Shown piece by piece: positions 35,367-43,634 of a DNA stretch of 64,000 nucleotides. Position 1 is the first letter of the stretch; the number at the start of each line of letters is the position of its first letter. A program made the position numbers and the translations under genes. The notes under the pieces were generated by a model. It saw only the letters and a list, made by a program, of their open reading frames with translations, ran no database searches and was not told the origin of the DNA. This stretch comes from Longimicrobium sp. (GTDB lineage Bacteria; Gemmatimonadota; Gemmatimonadetes; Longimicrobiales; Longimicrobiaceae), in contig DASVQP010000095.1 in NCBI GenBank assembly GCA_036389135.1, positions 1 to 64,000 on the forward strand. Reading direction: 5' to 3'.

Positions 35367-38248
35367 GTCCACCTCGCAGGGGTCGCCCGCGGTTGGCGGC
35401 GCACGGCGATGGGGTCGCGCCCCACCACCCTGCGCCCGGTTGTGTTCCAGGGTTCGGTCCATGCCAGCTGCGCGGCCCCCAGCACGCCGCGGCCCAGCTC
35501 CAGCGCGGTAACGCGGCTGCCCTGGCCCAGCAGCGTATCGGTGCCCAGCCGCGCCTCGCCCACGCGCATGGCGGCCCAGTACAGGCGCGCCTCCACCACC
35601 GTGTGGGCGGGCTTTTCGATCTCGGCGATGCGGCGCGCCAGGTCGCGCCGGCGCCGCTGGCTCTCCGCGTCCTCGCCGGGAACCACGGGCACCAGCACGG
35701 TGAAGCGGTGCGCGGAGCGGTGCATGGGCACCACCACGCTCACGAATGTGATCCAGTCGCCCAGCTCCCCGCCCCCGGCCGGCATCTCCGTGGGGAAGGG
35801 GATGTCCTGCAGCGAGGCCGCGGCGGCCGCCCCCGTGCGCTTCCACGCCGCGTTCAGCGCCTCCACGGTGCGGTGGCGTCCCGCCAGGAAGTCCTGCCAC
35901 AGGGGGAGCTCGCGCGCCTCGGGCGGCACGTAGGTGAAGCCCAGCCCTTCGCGCAGGAACGTCCGCCAGTCCTCCGCCCGCCTGGGCGGCGGCGCCGTGG
36001 CGGCCAGGCGGATGAGCCGCGACTGGAACGAGGTGTAGGCCGTCCCCCAGGCCGCGTTCAGCGCCTGCACGGTCTCGTACCGCCCGGCCAGCCACTCCCG
36101 CCACCGCGCGTGCAGCGGCTCGGCCCCCTGCGCGGGGGTCCAGGCAAGCGCGGTGGTGGTGGTCCCCGGCCCGGCCAGGTCGCTCACGTCGCCGTACGCC
36201 ACCCCCGGCGAGCCGCGGGCGAGGAACCGCTCCACCACCCGCACGCCGAAGCTCGACCGCGCCGCCCCTCCCGCGCATCCGCACCCCGCCGGTCCGCCGG
36301 CGGTGGGTGCGGCCGATCCGGCGCACCCGCAGTCGTCGAAGAGGTGCGGGTCCACGCACGCCTCCAGCGCCAGCCGCAGGGCGCGGACGATCCCCTCGCG
36401 GGTGCCGCGCGAGGCGTACATGCGCATGGCGTTGGCGAGAAAGAAGCGGCGCCGCGGCTCGTCCCAGGCCGCGTCGAACGTCGCGCCCATCCACCCGGCC
36501 AGCCATTCCAGGAACTCCGCGGGGACGGTGCGGGTGTCGAACAGCATCTGCGCGTCGGCCACGCGCCCCTCGATCTCCGTGAGCGTGCCCTCGGCGTTGG
36601 CCAGCAGGCGGTCCACGAACGAGGCGGAGGCGGGGTCTTCGCGCCACACGGCGGGGAGATAGCGGGCCAGGTACGAGAAGCGCGGATAGTAGGCGCGCAG
36701 CCCGTGCAGCCGCGGCGTGGTGCGCCCGTTTCCGACCAGCGTCACGCGCAGCTGCAGGTAGCGCCCGCGGGCGTTCTGAAAGAGCAGCTCCCAGGTGCCG
36801 GCCTGCCCATCGGGGCCCTGCAGCGGGGCCGCGCGATAGGGAAGCTCGGGCCCGCCGCCGCGCAGGTAGGGCGCGGGCTCCTCTTCCCAAGGCAGCGCAG
36901 GCAGCTCCTCCAGGAAGTCCGCCGCGCGGCTCTCCACGCGCACCGAGGCCTCGGGGGGGATGCAGGCGTCCAGCATCAGCCGGTGCCACACGCACCCGGG
37001 CTCGCGGCCGTCGAAGGCGCGCTCGTCGTCCGTCCCCCCGCCGCGCGCGGGAAGGCGCAGCACCGCCTCGCGCTCATAGCTGGGGCGGGGGTAGGCGAGA
37101 AGGGAGACGAAGCGCCCGCCGGGGCCGTCGTACCAGGCCCCGCCCCCCGCTGCCACCACCGCCCGCCCGCCGAAGCGGCGCATCGGGTAGAAGTCGCGCC
37201 CGAACCCGATCTGCAGCCCCTCCGCCGCGCCGGCTACGGTGAAAGCGAACGCCTGGTTGCCGCTGGGGGATACGATGAACGCCGTGCCGCGCACGTCGTG
37301 CCTTGAGCACGCCGCCCCGGGGACGAAGGCCAGGTCGAAGCCGCGCGCCAGGCCGGCCAGCACCCCGGGCACCTCGTCCAGCAGCGGGGCCAGCGGGTAC
37401 GACGCGTGCGCGCCGTCCAGCGCGAAGCGGTGCAGCGCCGCGGCGGCGGTGGCCCCGTCGCGCCCCAGCACCAGCGCGCTCCCGTCGCACAGCGCGTCCA
37501 CCGCCACCGGGTCCAGCACGGCGCCGACGTCCAGCGACGCGTCCAGGGTGATGGGTCCCACGGCGTCTTCCGCCACGACGTGCGCCGCAGCCGGCCCGCC
37601 GGCGGGGACGAAGTCGGGCGCGGCGTGGGCGGGCGGCGCCGCCGGCGCGCCGGAGATCACGCGGAAGAAGCGGTCGAGCGCCCACAGCCGCGCGTGCTCG
37701 CGGTCCAGCACCCAGACCCCCCCGCCCGGCGCCGCGGCGATGTCCCAGGGTGCGAAGGGGACGGAGGCGGGCCAGGGGAGCGCCACCGGCGGCCCCCCCG
37801 CCGCCAGGTCGAACACCAGCAACCCGGCCGGCTCCAACGTCCCCACCACCAGGTAGTGGTCGCCGGTCACGGCCAGCCCGCGCAGGGGCACCGGTGAGGG
37901 CGCTGGCGGGGGTGCGGCGGGCGTGAATGCGCCGGCCGGCGCGCTGCCGCACGGCGGCGGGGCCTCGGGGGGCCAGAAGCGCGTCTCGGCGGGGTCGTGG
38001 TGCGAGCGCGCGCGGATGGAGCGGCGGTCCGCGCCGATCACGTACCAGTTGCCGAAGCGGTCGCGCCCGGCGCCGCGGCGGTCGTCCTGCGACGGCGGCG
38101 CCTCGGCGATGCGCGTGGGAAAGACCACCGGGAGGCGCTCCAGCCCCAGCGCGCCGCCGGACCACTCGGCGCCCGCGGCGGGGCCGGACGCGCCGACCCA
38201 GTCGTCGTGCCCCAGCAGCAGGTGGAAGCGGGTGCCGTTGACGTCCAT
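35363..38248 (-). CDS. Baseplate wedge / tail protein I-like (Afp12/Pvc12-like)
   Basis: 961 residues. The N-terminal about 480 form repeated beta-propeller-like strands (GNWYVIGADRRSIRARS, GDHYLVVGTLEPAGLLVFDL, GGVWVLDREHARLWALDRFFRV). The middle (YLARYLPAVWREDPASASFVDRLLANAEG, FLEWLAGWMGATFD, ASRGTREGIVRALRLALEA) is the conserved phage tail protein I / TIGR02242 segment of gp6-like baseplate wedges. Two later segments repeat W.EWLAGRYETVQALNAAWG and WQDFLAGRHRTVEALNAAWK. It should sit in the baseplate with the J protein. A beta-propeller fused to the wedge protein is longer than the usual Afp12. It lies 9 bases after the baseplate J gene. Confidence 0.9.
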   Translation of the reverse strand: MDVNGTRFHLLLGHDDWVGASGPAAGAEWSGGALGLERLPVVFPTRIAEAPPSQDDRRGAGRDRFGNWYVIGADRRSIRARSHHDPAETRFWPPEAPPPCGSAPAGAFTPAAPPPAPSPVPLRGLAVTGDHYLVVGTLEPAGLLVFDLAAGGPPVALPWPASVPFAPWDIAAAPGGGVWVLDREHARLWALDRFFRVISGAPAAPPAHAAPDFVPAGGPAAAHVVAEDAVGPITLDASLDVGAVLDPVAVDALCDGSALVLGRDGATAAAALHRFALDGAHASYPLAPLLDEVPGVLAGLARGFDLAFVPGAACSRHDVRGTAFIVSPSGNQAFAFTVAGAAEGLQIGFGRDFYPMRRFGGRAVVAAGGGAWYDGPGGRFVSLLAYPRPSYEREAVLRLPARGGGTDDERAFDGREPGCVWHRLMLDACIPPEASVRVESRAADFLEELPALPWEEEPAPYLRGGGPELPYRAAPLQGPDGQAGTWELLFQNARGRYLQLRVTLVGNGRTTPRLHGLRAYYPRFSYLARYLPAVWREDPASASFVDRLLANAEGTLTEIEGRVADAQMLFDTRTVPAEFLEWLAGWMGATFDAAWDEPRRRFFLANAMRMYASRGTREGIVRALRLALEACVDPHLFDDCGCAGSAAPTAGGPAGCGCAGGAARSSFGVRVVERFLARGSPGVAYGDVSDLAGPGTTTTALAWTPAQGAEPLHARWREWLAGRYETVQALNAAWGTAYTSFQSRLIRLAATAPPPRRAEDWRTFLREGLGFTYVPPEARELPLWQDFLAGRHRTVEALNAAWKRTGAAAAASLQDIPFPTEMPAGGGELGDWITFVSVVVPMHRSAHRFTVLVPVVPGEDAESQRRRRDLARRIAEIEKPAHTVVEARLYWAAMRVGEARLGTDTLLGQGSRVTALELGRGVLGAAQLAWTEPWNTTGRRVVGRDPIAVRRQPRATPARWT

Positions 38249-38257
38249 GGCCGGGCC

Positions 38258-40495
38258 TCAGCAGCTCTTGGGGACGACGGGGACGGGACGGCGGCGGGTG
38301 GCCGCGCTCGCGCCCGTGGGAGCCGCCGTGTCTTCCGCGTCGCCCGCCCGCACCGTCAGCCGGTCCAGCCGCGGCAGCTCCAGGCCGCGGATCGGCAGCG
38401 TGGCGATCTCCGTCCCCCCCTCGTTCCACATGCGCACCCCGCGCACGGAGGCCACCCCCGCCACCCGCGCCACCTGGGCCCACAGCTCGCGGTCCTCCAC
38501 CGGCTTGTCCAGCGGCCACCCCGTCCCCTCCTGCCCGCCCGCCAGCGGCGACAGGAATGCGCGCAGCGCCGCCTTCACCGCTTCGCGCACCGTGGCCAGG
38601 TCGGCTCCGGGAACGGTGTCGAAGCCCACGGACAGGGAGAGGGAGACGTACTCGGGGCCGCGCAGGTGCACCTCGGTGGTCACCAGCCGGCGCGGCTCCA
38701 GGTGCGCGCAGACGGCCTGCAGAAAGAGGCGGTCGGGCACCGGCGCGTCGGGGCGCAGCGGGTCGTTGGGAATCAGCAGCAGCGTCACCACCCCCGGCGC
38801 GGGCGCGCCGGCGTCCGGGTGCCAGGTGGAGAGCACCTCCATCCGCCCCAGCGAGATCCCCGGCGTAGCGGTGACGATCTCGCGGAAGTCGTCCTTGGAT
38901 ACGGCGCGGTCCTGGTTCCGCAGGGAGAGCGGAATGCGACGCTCCGCATCGACCGTGGTCTCGCCGTCGTCGCCGCCCCAGGTGGGGATGGGGTTCACCA
39001 CCTTGAAGCCGGCCGGCAGGAGCGGCCCCGTCTTCACGGCGCCGATCCCCACGTTGCCGGCGCTCCCGCCCCCGTAGGCGTAGGCGGCCACGATGGCCGC
39101 GCCCGGCGGCGGCCGCATCCCCGCGTAGCCGTTGCCAAAGGTGACCACGCCGCTCTCGCGGTCCACGGCGAACACGCGCGGGTCGCCGCCGGCGGTCGCC
39201 TCGGCCCCGGGGGGCAGGGTGGGGTCGCGCACCGGCACCTCGGCGGGGGCGGCCAGCAGGTCGCTGGTGCGGGTCCACAGCTCGCCGTTCACCGCCAGCG
39301 ACACCGATTCGGGAAGGACGGGCACGTTGGGGAGAGCCAGCGACTGGTCCGGCTCGCCCGTGCCCACCCCCACGCGCTGCGCGGCCACGGGAATGCGCTG
39401 CGAGATGCGGGTGGCGTTCACTCCCAGCCACGAGAAGCGCGCCTCCCATCCCGCCGATCCCCCGGCAGACGAGCTGGGCGAATCCGGGGCGTCGGCCAGG
39501 CGGATGCGGATCCAGCAGAGGACGCGCGCGGCCAGGCTCTCGTCGTCCAGCGCGGGGGGCAGGTCGCCCACCCCGTCGTCCATCGGGTCGAGGTCGTCCC
39601 AGGCGCCGAACGCGCCCTCGGCGGGCAGGGTGAGCTGCACCAGCGCCAGGTTCTCCAGCGCGTCGGCGTCGGCGGCGGCGTCCAGCGGCGTGTAGACGGG
39701 CTCCTGGGCGGCGTCAAAGGTGCCGGTGGAGATGTCGAAGGAGAGCTGCGGCACCGCCCGCGCGGCCGCCCCCCCCGCGCGCAGCTCGCGCTGGCTTGCG
39801 TCCCACGCCGGCGCGATCCCCAGGGTGAGCACCTTGCCGGCGATGCGGGCCCGCACCTCGCTCCGCAGCGCGTCGTCCGGCTTGTCGGCGGCGCGCAGCA
39901 GCACGGCGAGCCAAAGGGCGTGGTCCACCGCGTCCGCGGTCAGGCTCACCGCGCCCACGCGCGCGCCGTTCACCGGCCACTCGAACGGGGTGGTGCGGTA
40001 GAAGTCCAGCGTGGCCGCGTCCTCGCCCTCGCCGTCGCCAAAGAGCTGCGAGTACATGGTCTGCGCGGTGTCCGTCTCCGTGCCCGCCGCCAGCCGGGCG
40101 CGGTAGAACACCTTTCCCTCCACCGGCAGCACGTCCAGCCCGTTCTCCGTCACGAACCCCGTGGCGCCGGAAAAGAGCTGCAGCCCGGCGGGAAGGGTCA
40201 CGGTGTCCAGCGGCCCGCGCTCGTTGGCGATGGCGGCCACGCCGGTGGCCGCGGCGGCGGGGCGCAGGGGAATGCCCAGCAGCTCCAGGAACTTGAGCCG
40301 GTTGCGCTCGGGGATCAGGTTGGCGCGGTAGAGCAGGCTGTCCGTCATGAAGGCGAACAGCTGCAGCAGCGTCACCCCCGGGTCGGCGTCGTTGAAGTTG
40401 CGCCACTCCGGGTTGTGCACCGGAATGCGCGCCAGCGCTTCCGATAGGATCTGCGTGTAGTCGCGGTCGTCTATCCGCGGAACGATGAGCGGCAT
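38258..40495 (-). CDS. Baseplate J-like protein (Afp11/Pvc11-like)
   Basis: 745 residues, ATG 40495 with AAGG nearby. The N terminus (LSEALARIPVHNPEW.NFNDADPGVTLLQLFAFMTD, YRANLIPERNRLKFLELLGI) is the typical gp6/J-like wedge start of eCIS and phage baseplates. The later half has VVTFGNGYAGMRPPPGA, VSKDDFREIVTATPGI and VVTLLLIPNDPLRPD, the Baseplate_J core. It forms the baseplate ring with gp25 and tail protein I. Upstream of it (40496-40687) lies a spacer of heptamer repeats, the only sizeable gap within the structural-gene block. Confidence 0.95.
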   Translation of the reverse strand: MPLIVPRIDDRDYTQILSEALARIPVHNPEWRNFNDADPGVTLLQLFAFMTDSLLYRANLIPERNRLKFLELLGIPLRPAAAATGVAAIANERGPLDTVTLPAGLQLFSGATGFVTENGLDVLPVEGKVFYRARLAAGTETDTAQTMYSQLFGDGEGEDAATLDFYRTTPFEWPVNGARVGAVSLTADAVDHALWLAVLLRAADKPDDALRSEVRARIAGKVLTLGIAPAWDASQRELRAGGAAARAVPQLSFDISTGTFDAAQEPVYTPLDAAADADALENLALVQLTLPAEGAFGAWDDLDPMDDGVGDLPPALDDESLAARVLCWIRIRLADAPDSPSSSAGGSAGWEARFSWLGVNATRISQRIPVAAQRVGVGTGEPDQSLALPNVPVLPESVSLAVNGELWTRTSDLLAAPAEVPVRDPTLPPGAEATAGGDPRVFAVDRESGVVTFGNGYAGMRPPPGAAIVAAYAYGGGSAGNVGIGAVKTGPLLPAGFKVVNPIPTWGGDDGETTVDAERRIPLSLRNQDRAVSKDDFREIVTATPGISLGRMEVLSTWHPDAGAPAPGVVTLLLIPNDPLRPDAPVPDRLFLQAVCAHLEPRRLVTTEVHLRGPEYVSLSLSVGFDTVPGADLATVREAVKAALRAFLSPLAGGQEGTGWPLDKPVEDRELWAQVARVAGVASVRGVRMWNEGGTEIATLPIRGLELPRLDRLTVRAGDAEDTAAPTGASAATRRRPVPVVPKSC

Positions 40496-40540
40496 GGCGC
40501 CTTCAGAATCTCGTTGCGGGAACGGTCCTCGCCGCTCCAC

Positions 40541-40603
40541 GTCCTAAGTCCTAAGTCCTAAGTCCTAAGTCCTAAGTCCTAAGTCCTAAGTCCTAAGTCC
40601 TAA
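40541..40603 (-). repeat. Heptanucleotide tandem repeat (GTCCTAA)9
   Basis: Nine perfect, uninterrupted copies of GTCCTAA (reverse strand TTAGGAC) lie between the gp25 gene and the baseplate J gene, inside the operon. This is the longest of four 7-base-period arrays in the window. Such arrays can change length by slippage. The array lies 46 bases upstream of the J start codon, so length changes would alter the leader of that cistron. Confidence 0.95.
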
Positions 40604-40648
40604 GTGCTCGGTGAAAAGCGCACTCACGCACTCACGCACTGCAGTTCA

Positions 40649-40682
40649 GCACTCAGCACTTAGCACTTAGCACTTAGCACTT
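40649..40682 (-). repeat. Second heptamer array (GCACTTA-type) in the same spacer
   Basis: GCACTCA, three GCACTTA units and a partial GCACTT run to the end of the gp25 gene. A related degenerate set (GCACTCAC units) lies at 40620-40640. The unit differs from the GTCCTAA array 45 bases away but has the same period. Confidence 0.85.
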
Positions 40683-40687
40683 CCCCC

Positions 40688-41080
40688 TCACCCCCCCAGC
40701 TCCACCCTCACGCTCACCTGCTCCGTCGCCCGATCCGCCACCAGCTGGTATCGCACCGTGGCGACGGCGGCCCGCGGGTCGTCCTCCCCCTCCTCAACCG
40801 TCACCGACTGCAGCGTGATGCGCGGCTCCCAGCGGCGCAGCGCGTCCTCCACCCGCTCCTGGATGCGGCGGCGCGTGGAGACGGTGTTGGGCTCAAAGAG
40901 GAAGCTCCCCGCGCCTCCCCCGAACTCGGGGAGCATCACCCGCTCGCCCGGCTCGGTGAGCAGCACGTGGCGAATGCACTCGCGCACGTTGTCTGGCCCG
41001 CGCGACGACGCCACGCGCCCGTCGGGGCCCAGCCGCAGGGGAAACGAGATCCCCGACCCGAATACGGTGTCGCCGGCCAC
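40688..41080 (-). CDS. gp25/GPW-family baseplate protein (Afp9-like)
   Basis: 130 residues from GTG 41080. GISFPLRLGPDGRVASSRGPDNVRECIRHVLLTEPGERVMLPEFG is the hallmark of the gp25 (GPW) lysozyme-like baseplate family; EPGER and PEFG are the conserved positions. gp25 links the wedge to the sheath initiator. The longer frame running upstream lies over the neighbouring gene and is not used. Its start is 2 bases after the stop of the membrane-tailed baseplate gene. Confidence 0.95.
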   Translation of the reverse strand: MAGDTVFGSGISFPLRLGPDGRVASSRGPDNVRECIRHVLLTEPGERVMLPEFGGGAGSFLFEPNTVSTRRRIQERVEDALRRWEPRITLQSVTVEEGEDDPRAAVATVRYQLVADRATEQVSVRVELGG

Positions 41081-41082
41081 GG

Positions 41083-42924
41083 CTACTCCTTTGCCTTGAG
41101 CGTGGGGACGGGGAAGCAGCTGATGAAGAAGGGGAGCCAAAAGAAAACGATGTTCAGCAGGCTCACCATCAGCATCAGCACGATGAGCGCGCAGATGGTG
41201 ATGATGGGCATGGAAAGCGAGCAGATGACGGAGATGTTGAGCCCCGACGGGCTCCCCACCTCGCCGTCCATCAGCTCCTTCATCCCCTTCACGCGGCTCA
41301 TCTGCTTGCGCAGCTCGTCGCTCAGCAGGAACGCCACGTTGCGGTCGTACTTGCGCAGCGCCGCGGGCGATGTGTCCACCGGCATGGCCACGCGGATGGC
41401 GCGCTGCGGCGCGTCCGCGTCGAAGAAGCCCGCCAGGCGGAACTCGGCCGAGGCGTCGCTCACCACCGGGAGCGACCGCTTTCCGCACCGCGGCCGCGCG
41501 TACACGCAGCGCACGACGTACGCGTCGTCGCCCTGCGCGTTCAGCGGCGCCATCGTGGGGGGCCTCTGCGGCTCCCCCGCCGCCGCGGGCGCACCGCCGC
41601 TGGCCTCGGCCGCAACGTCCACCTCGTCGAGCGCGTTCATCAGCTTCTGCACGATGGGGCGGCGGTGCACGCCGGGGACGTCCTCCGGTAGCGAGGCGTC
41701 GCGGTCCAGCAGCGTGTTCAGCTTGCCCTTGTCCGCCGCGATGGCGTCGCGGGTGGCCAGGGGATAGAGCGCCACCGTGGTGAGGCCGGGGTCGATAGCG
41801 GGGTCCACGGTGACCAGCCGGGGCGCGTAGCCGGCGGGGAACGACGGCGGCACACCCACGGTGAGCGTGGCGTTCTCCAGCTCCTCGCGGCTGTCGTCGG
41901 CGTCCAGCAGAGCCTGCCGAAAGGTGGACGACACCGCTCCCGTCCCCGCGGCGGTCCGGTTCCACAGGCTGAAGGTGAACGCGTCGTGGAACGCCCGCTG
42001 CGCGGCTGGGAGCGAGGCGGCCAGCGCCGGCGTGGCGAACGCGCTCCAGACGGCGGGGAGCTCCAGGCGGACGAAGGTGGCCAGGTCCAGCAGTACCAGC
42101 GCGGACGCCTGCTCGGCCGCGGTGCGCGCGGCGTTCACCCGCGTCCAGTCCGTGACGCTGGCCGTTTCGATGGCGTACCAGTCGCGCAGCCCCACCCAGG
42201 GGTCCAGCACCGAGCGCTGGAACTCCAGCACCCGCGCGTCCTCGGTGGAGACCGGCGCCACGGCCGCGGGTGACGACGGGGATGCCAGCGAGGGCGCCGC
42301 GTCGTCCGCCTCCGCGGGCGTGACGTCGCGGCCCCCGACGTACTGCTCCCGGCGGTCCACGGGGATCAGTCCGGCGAAGATGCGGCGCTTCACGCCGTCC
42401 GCCTCGAAAAAGGTGCCGAACATCGGCAGCCGCTCCTCGGCGTCCAGCGGCGCCGCCGTCTCCGCCGCCGTCCACCCGTGCGCCGCCTCCCCCTTCACCC
42501 ACGCCATCTCCGTCCGCGCCCCCGTGGCCTCGTCCGTCGCAAGACGGCGGAGCACAAAGGAGACGGTCTCGCCCGACGCCAGGTCCACCGTGTGCTCCGG
42601 CAGCCCGGGGACGCGGCACCCCAGCGACGCGGTCACCAGGTAGAAGCGGCCGTGCACGGGCTGGTAGAGCTTGAGCACCTCCCCCGCGGGCACGGCGGCC
42701 GGCGCGGCGGCGGTGCGGGGGGGAAGGCCGGCGGCGGGCTTGCGCCACGTCTCCTCGCGCGCCACGAAGCCGCGCACGGAGGCGGGGCGGCTGGCCAGCG
42801 CGTCCTGGAAGTCCTGCATGAAGGTGTCGGTGGCGAAGCGAAGCACCGCCGGCCGGCGGAAGTCGGTTCCGCCGGACAGGTCGCCCCACAGCGGCGACGG
42901 CGCGAGCCAGGCCACGCGGCTCAC
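41083..42924 (-). CDS. Unknown eCIS baseplate-region protein with hydrophobic C-terminal membrane segment
   Basis: 613 residues, GTG start that overlaps the spike-gene stop (GTGA). I do not recognise the family. The N-terminal 30 residues (VAWLAPSPLWGDLSGGTDFRRPAVLRF) and a segment with LYQPVHGRFYLVTASLGC are conserved-looking. The middle is helical and acidic. Residues 564-604 are continuously hydrophobic (ISVICSLSMPIITICALIVL onward), enough for one long or two short membrane helices, with a short charged tail KAKE. It sits between the spike (gpV) and gp25 genes, a place where Afp-type loci carry baseplate genes. A membrane-inserting baseplate component could anchor the particle to a membrane. 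That is inference from position and hydrophobicity. Confidence 0.78.
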   Translation of the reverse strand: MSRVAWLAPSPLWGDLSGGTDFRRPAVLRFATDTFMQDFQDALASRPASVRGFVAREETWRKPAAGLPPRTAAAPAAVPAGEVLKLYQPVHGRFYLVTASLGCRVPGLPEHTVDLASGETVSFVLRRLATDEATGARTEMAWVKGEAAHGWTAAETAAPLDAEERLPMFGTFFEADGVKRRIFAGLIPVDRREQYVGGRDVTPAEADDAAPSLASPSSPAAVAPVSTEDARVLEFQRSVLDPWVGLRDWYAIETASVTDWTRVNAARTAAEQASALVLLDLATFVRLELPAVWSAFATPALAASLPAAQRAFHDAFTFSLWNRTAAGTGAVSSTFRQALLDADDSREELENATLTVGVPPSFPAGYAPRLVTVDPAIDPGLTTVALYPLATRDAIAADKGKLNTLLDRDASLPEDVPGVHRRPIVQKLMNALDEVDVAAEASGGAPAAAGEPQRPPTMAPLNAQGDDAYVVRCVYARPRCGKRSLPVVSDASAEFRLAGFFDADAPQRAIRVAMPVDTSPAALRKYDRNVAFLLSDELRKQMSRVKGMKELMDGEVGSPSGLNISVICSLSMPIITICALIVLMLMVSLLNIVFFWLPFFISCFPVPTLKAKE

Positions 42925-43634
42925 CAGATGTTCCCCGCGCCGGGGGTGTAGCTGGCACTCACCACCGAGTTGGTGATGAGCGTGCTGCACTGCACCACGC
43001 CGCTGAAGGTGGCCGTCCCCGCGTTCACGGTCACCGAGCCCGCGCTCACCTCCACCGTGCTGGCCTGCACCGTGACCTTGGCCGCGGCGGTGACGGTGAT
43101 GCCGGCGGTCTCCAGCTTGACGGAGTTGCCGTTGGAGTCCTGGATGGTGATGGCGCCCGGCCCGTCCTGCAGCGTGACCTTGCACCCGCCGGGGGTCTCC
43201 AGCACCATCTTCTCCTGCCCGTCGTGGTCGTCCAGCGTCACCTGGACGCCGTTGCGGCTGCGCAGCACCTTGAGGTAGTTGCGCCCCGCGGCGTCCATGC
43301 TCTCCGGCGGCGCGTCCTCGCCGTTCCACAGGCACCCCACCACGCAGGGGAAGCGCGCATCGCCGCCGGCGAACACCACCAGCACCTCGTCGTTCACGTC
43401 GGGAACCAGCCAGCTGCCGCGGTTGTTCCCCGCCATCAGCGTCGCCACCCGGGCCCACGCCTCGTACGCGGCGCCGTCCGGGTCCGGCGACCAGGGGAGC
43501 GACACCTTCACCCGCCCCTGCCCGTCGGGATCGGCCACGTCCTTTACCAGCGCCGGGTACGCGCCGTAGAACAGGCCGCCGTAGCCGCGGGGAAGGCGGG
43601 CTTCCAGGTCGAAGAGGAGGGGGTCGGCGATCAC
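42921..43634 (-). CDS. Baseplate spike protein, gpV/gp5-like (C-terminal half of a VgrG)
   Basis: 237 residues, GTG start overlapping the hub gene stop. YPALVKDVADPDGQGRVKVSLPW is the OB-fold of gp5/VgrG/gpV proteins. GSWLVPDVNDEVLVVFAGGDARFPCVVGCLWNGEDAPP follows, and then regular short beta repeats (VTLQDGPGAITIQDSNGNSVKLETAGITVTAAAKVTVQA...) form the triple-helical spike. Together with the gene upstream (hub) it equals the single VgrG-like Afp8; here the two halves are separate, translationally coupled genes. No PAAR tip gene was seen nearby. Confidence 0.93.
   Translation of the reverse strand: MIADPLLFDLEARLPRGYGGLFYGAYPALVKDVADPDGQGRVKVSLPWSPDPDGAAYEAWARVATLMAGNNRGSWLVPDVNDEVLVVFAGGDARFPCVVGCLWNGEDAPPESMDAAGRNYLKVLRSRNGVQVTLDDHDGQEKMVLETPGGCKVTLQDGPGAITIQDSNGNSVKLETAGITVTAAAKVTVQASTVEVSAGSVTVNAGTATFSGVVQCSTLITNSVVSASYTPGAGNIW

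Noticed and set aside
40541-40682. CRISPR array
   Set aside because: Units are 7 bases with no spacers; this is simple tandem repetition, and no cas genes are present.
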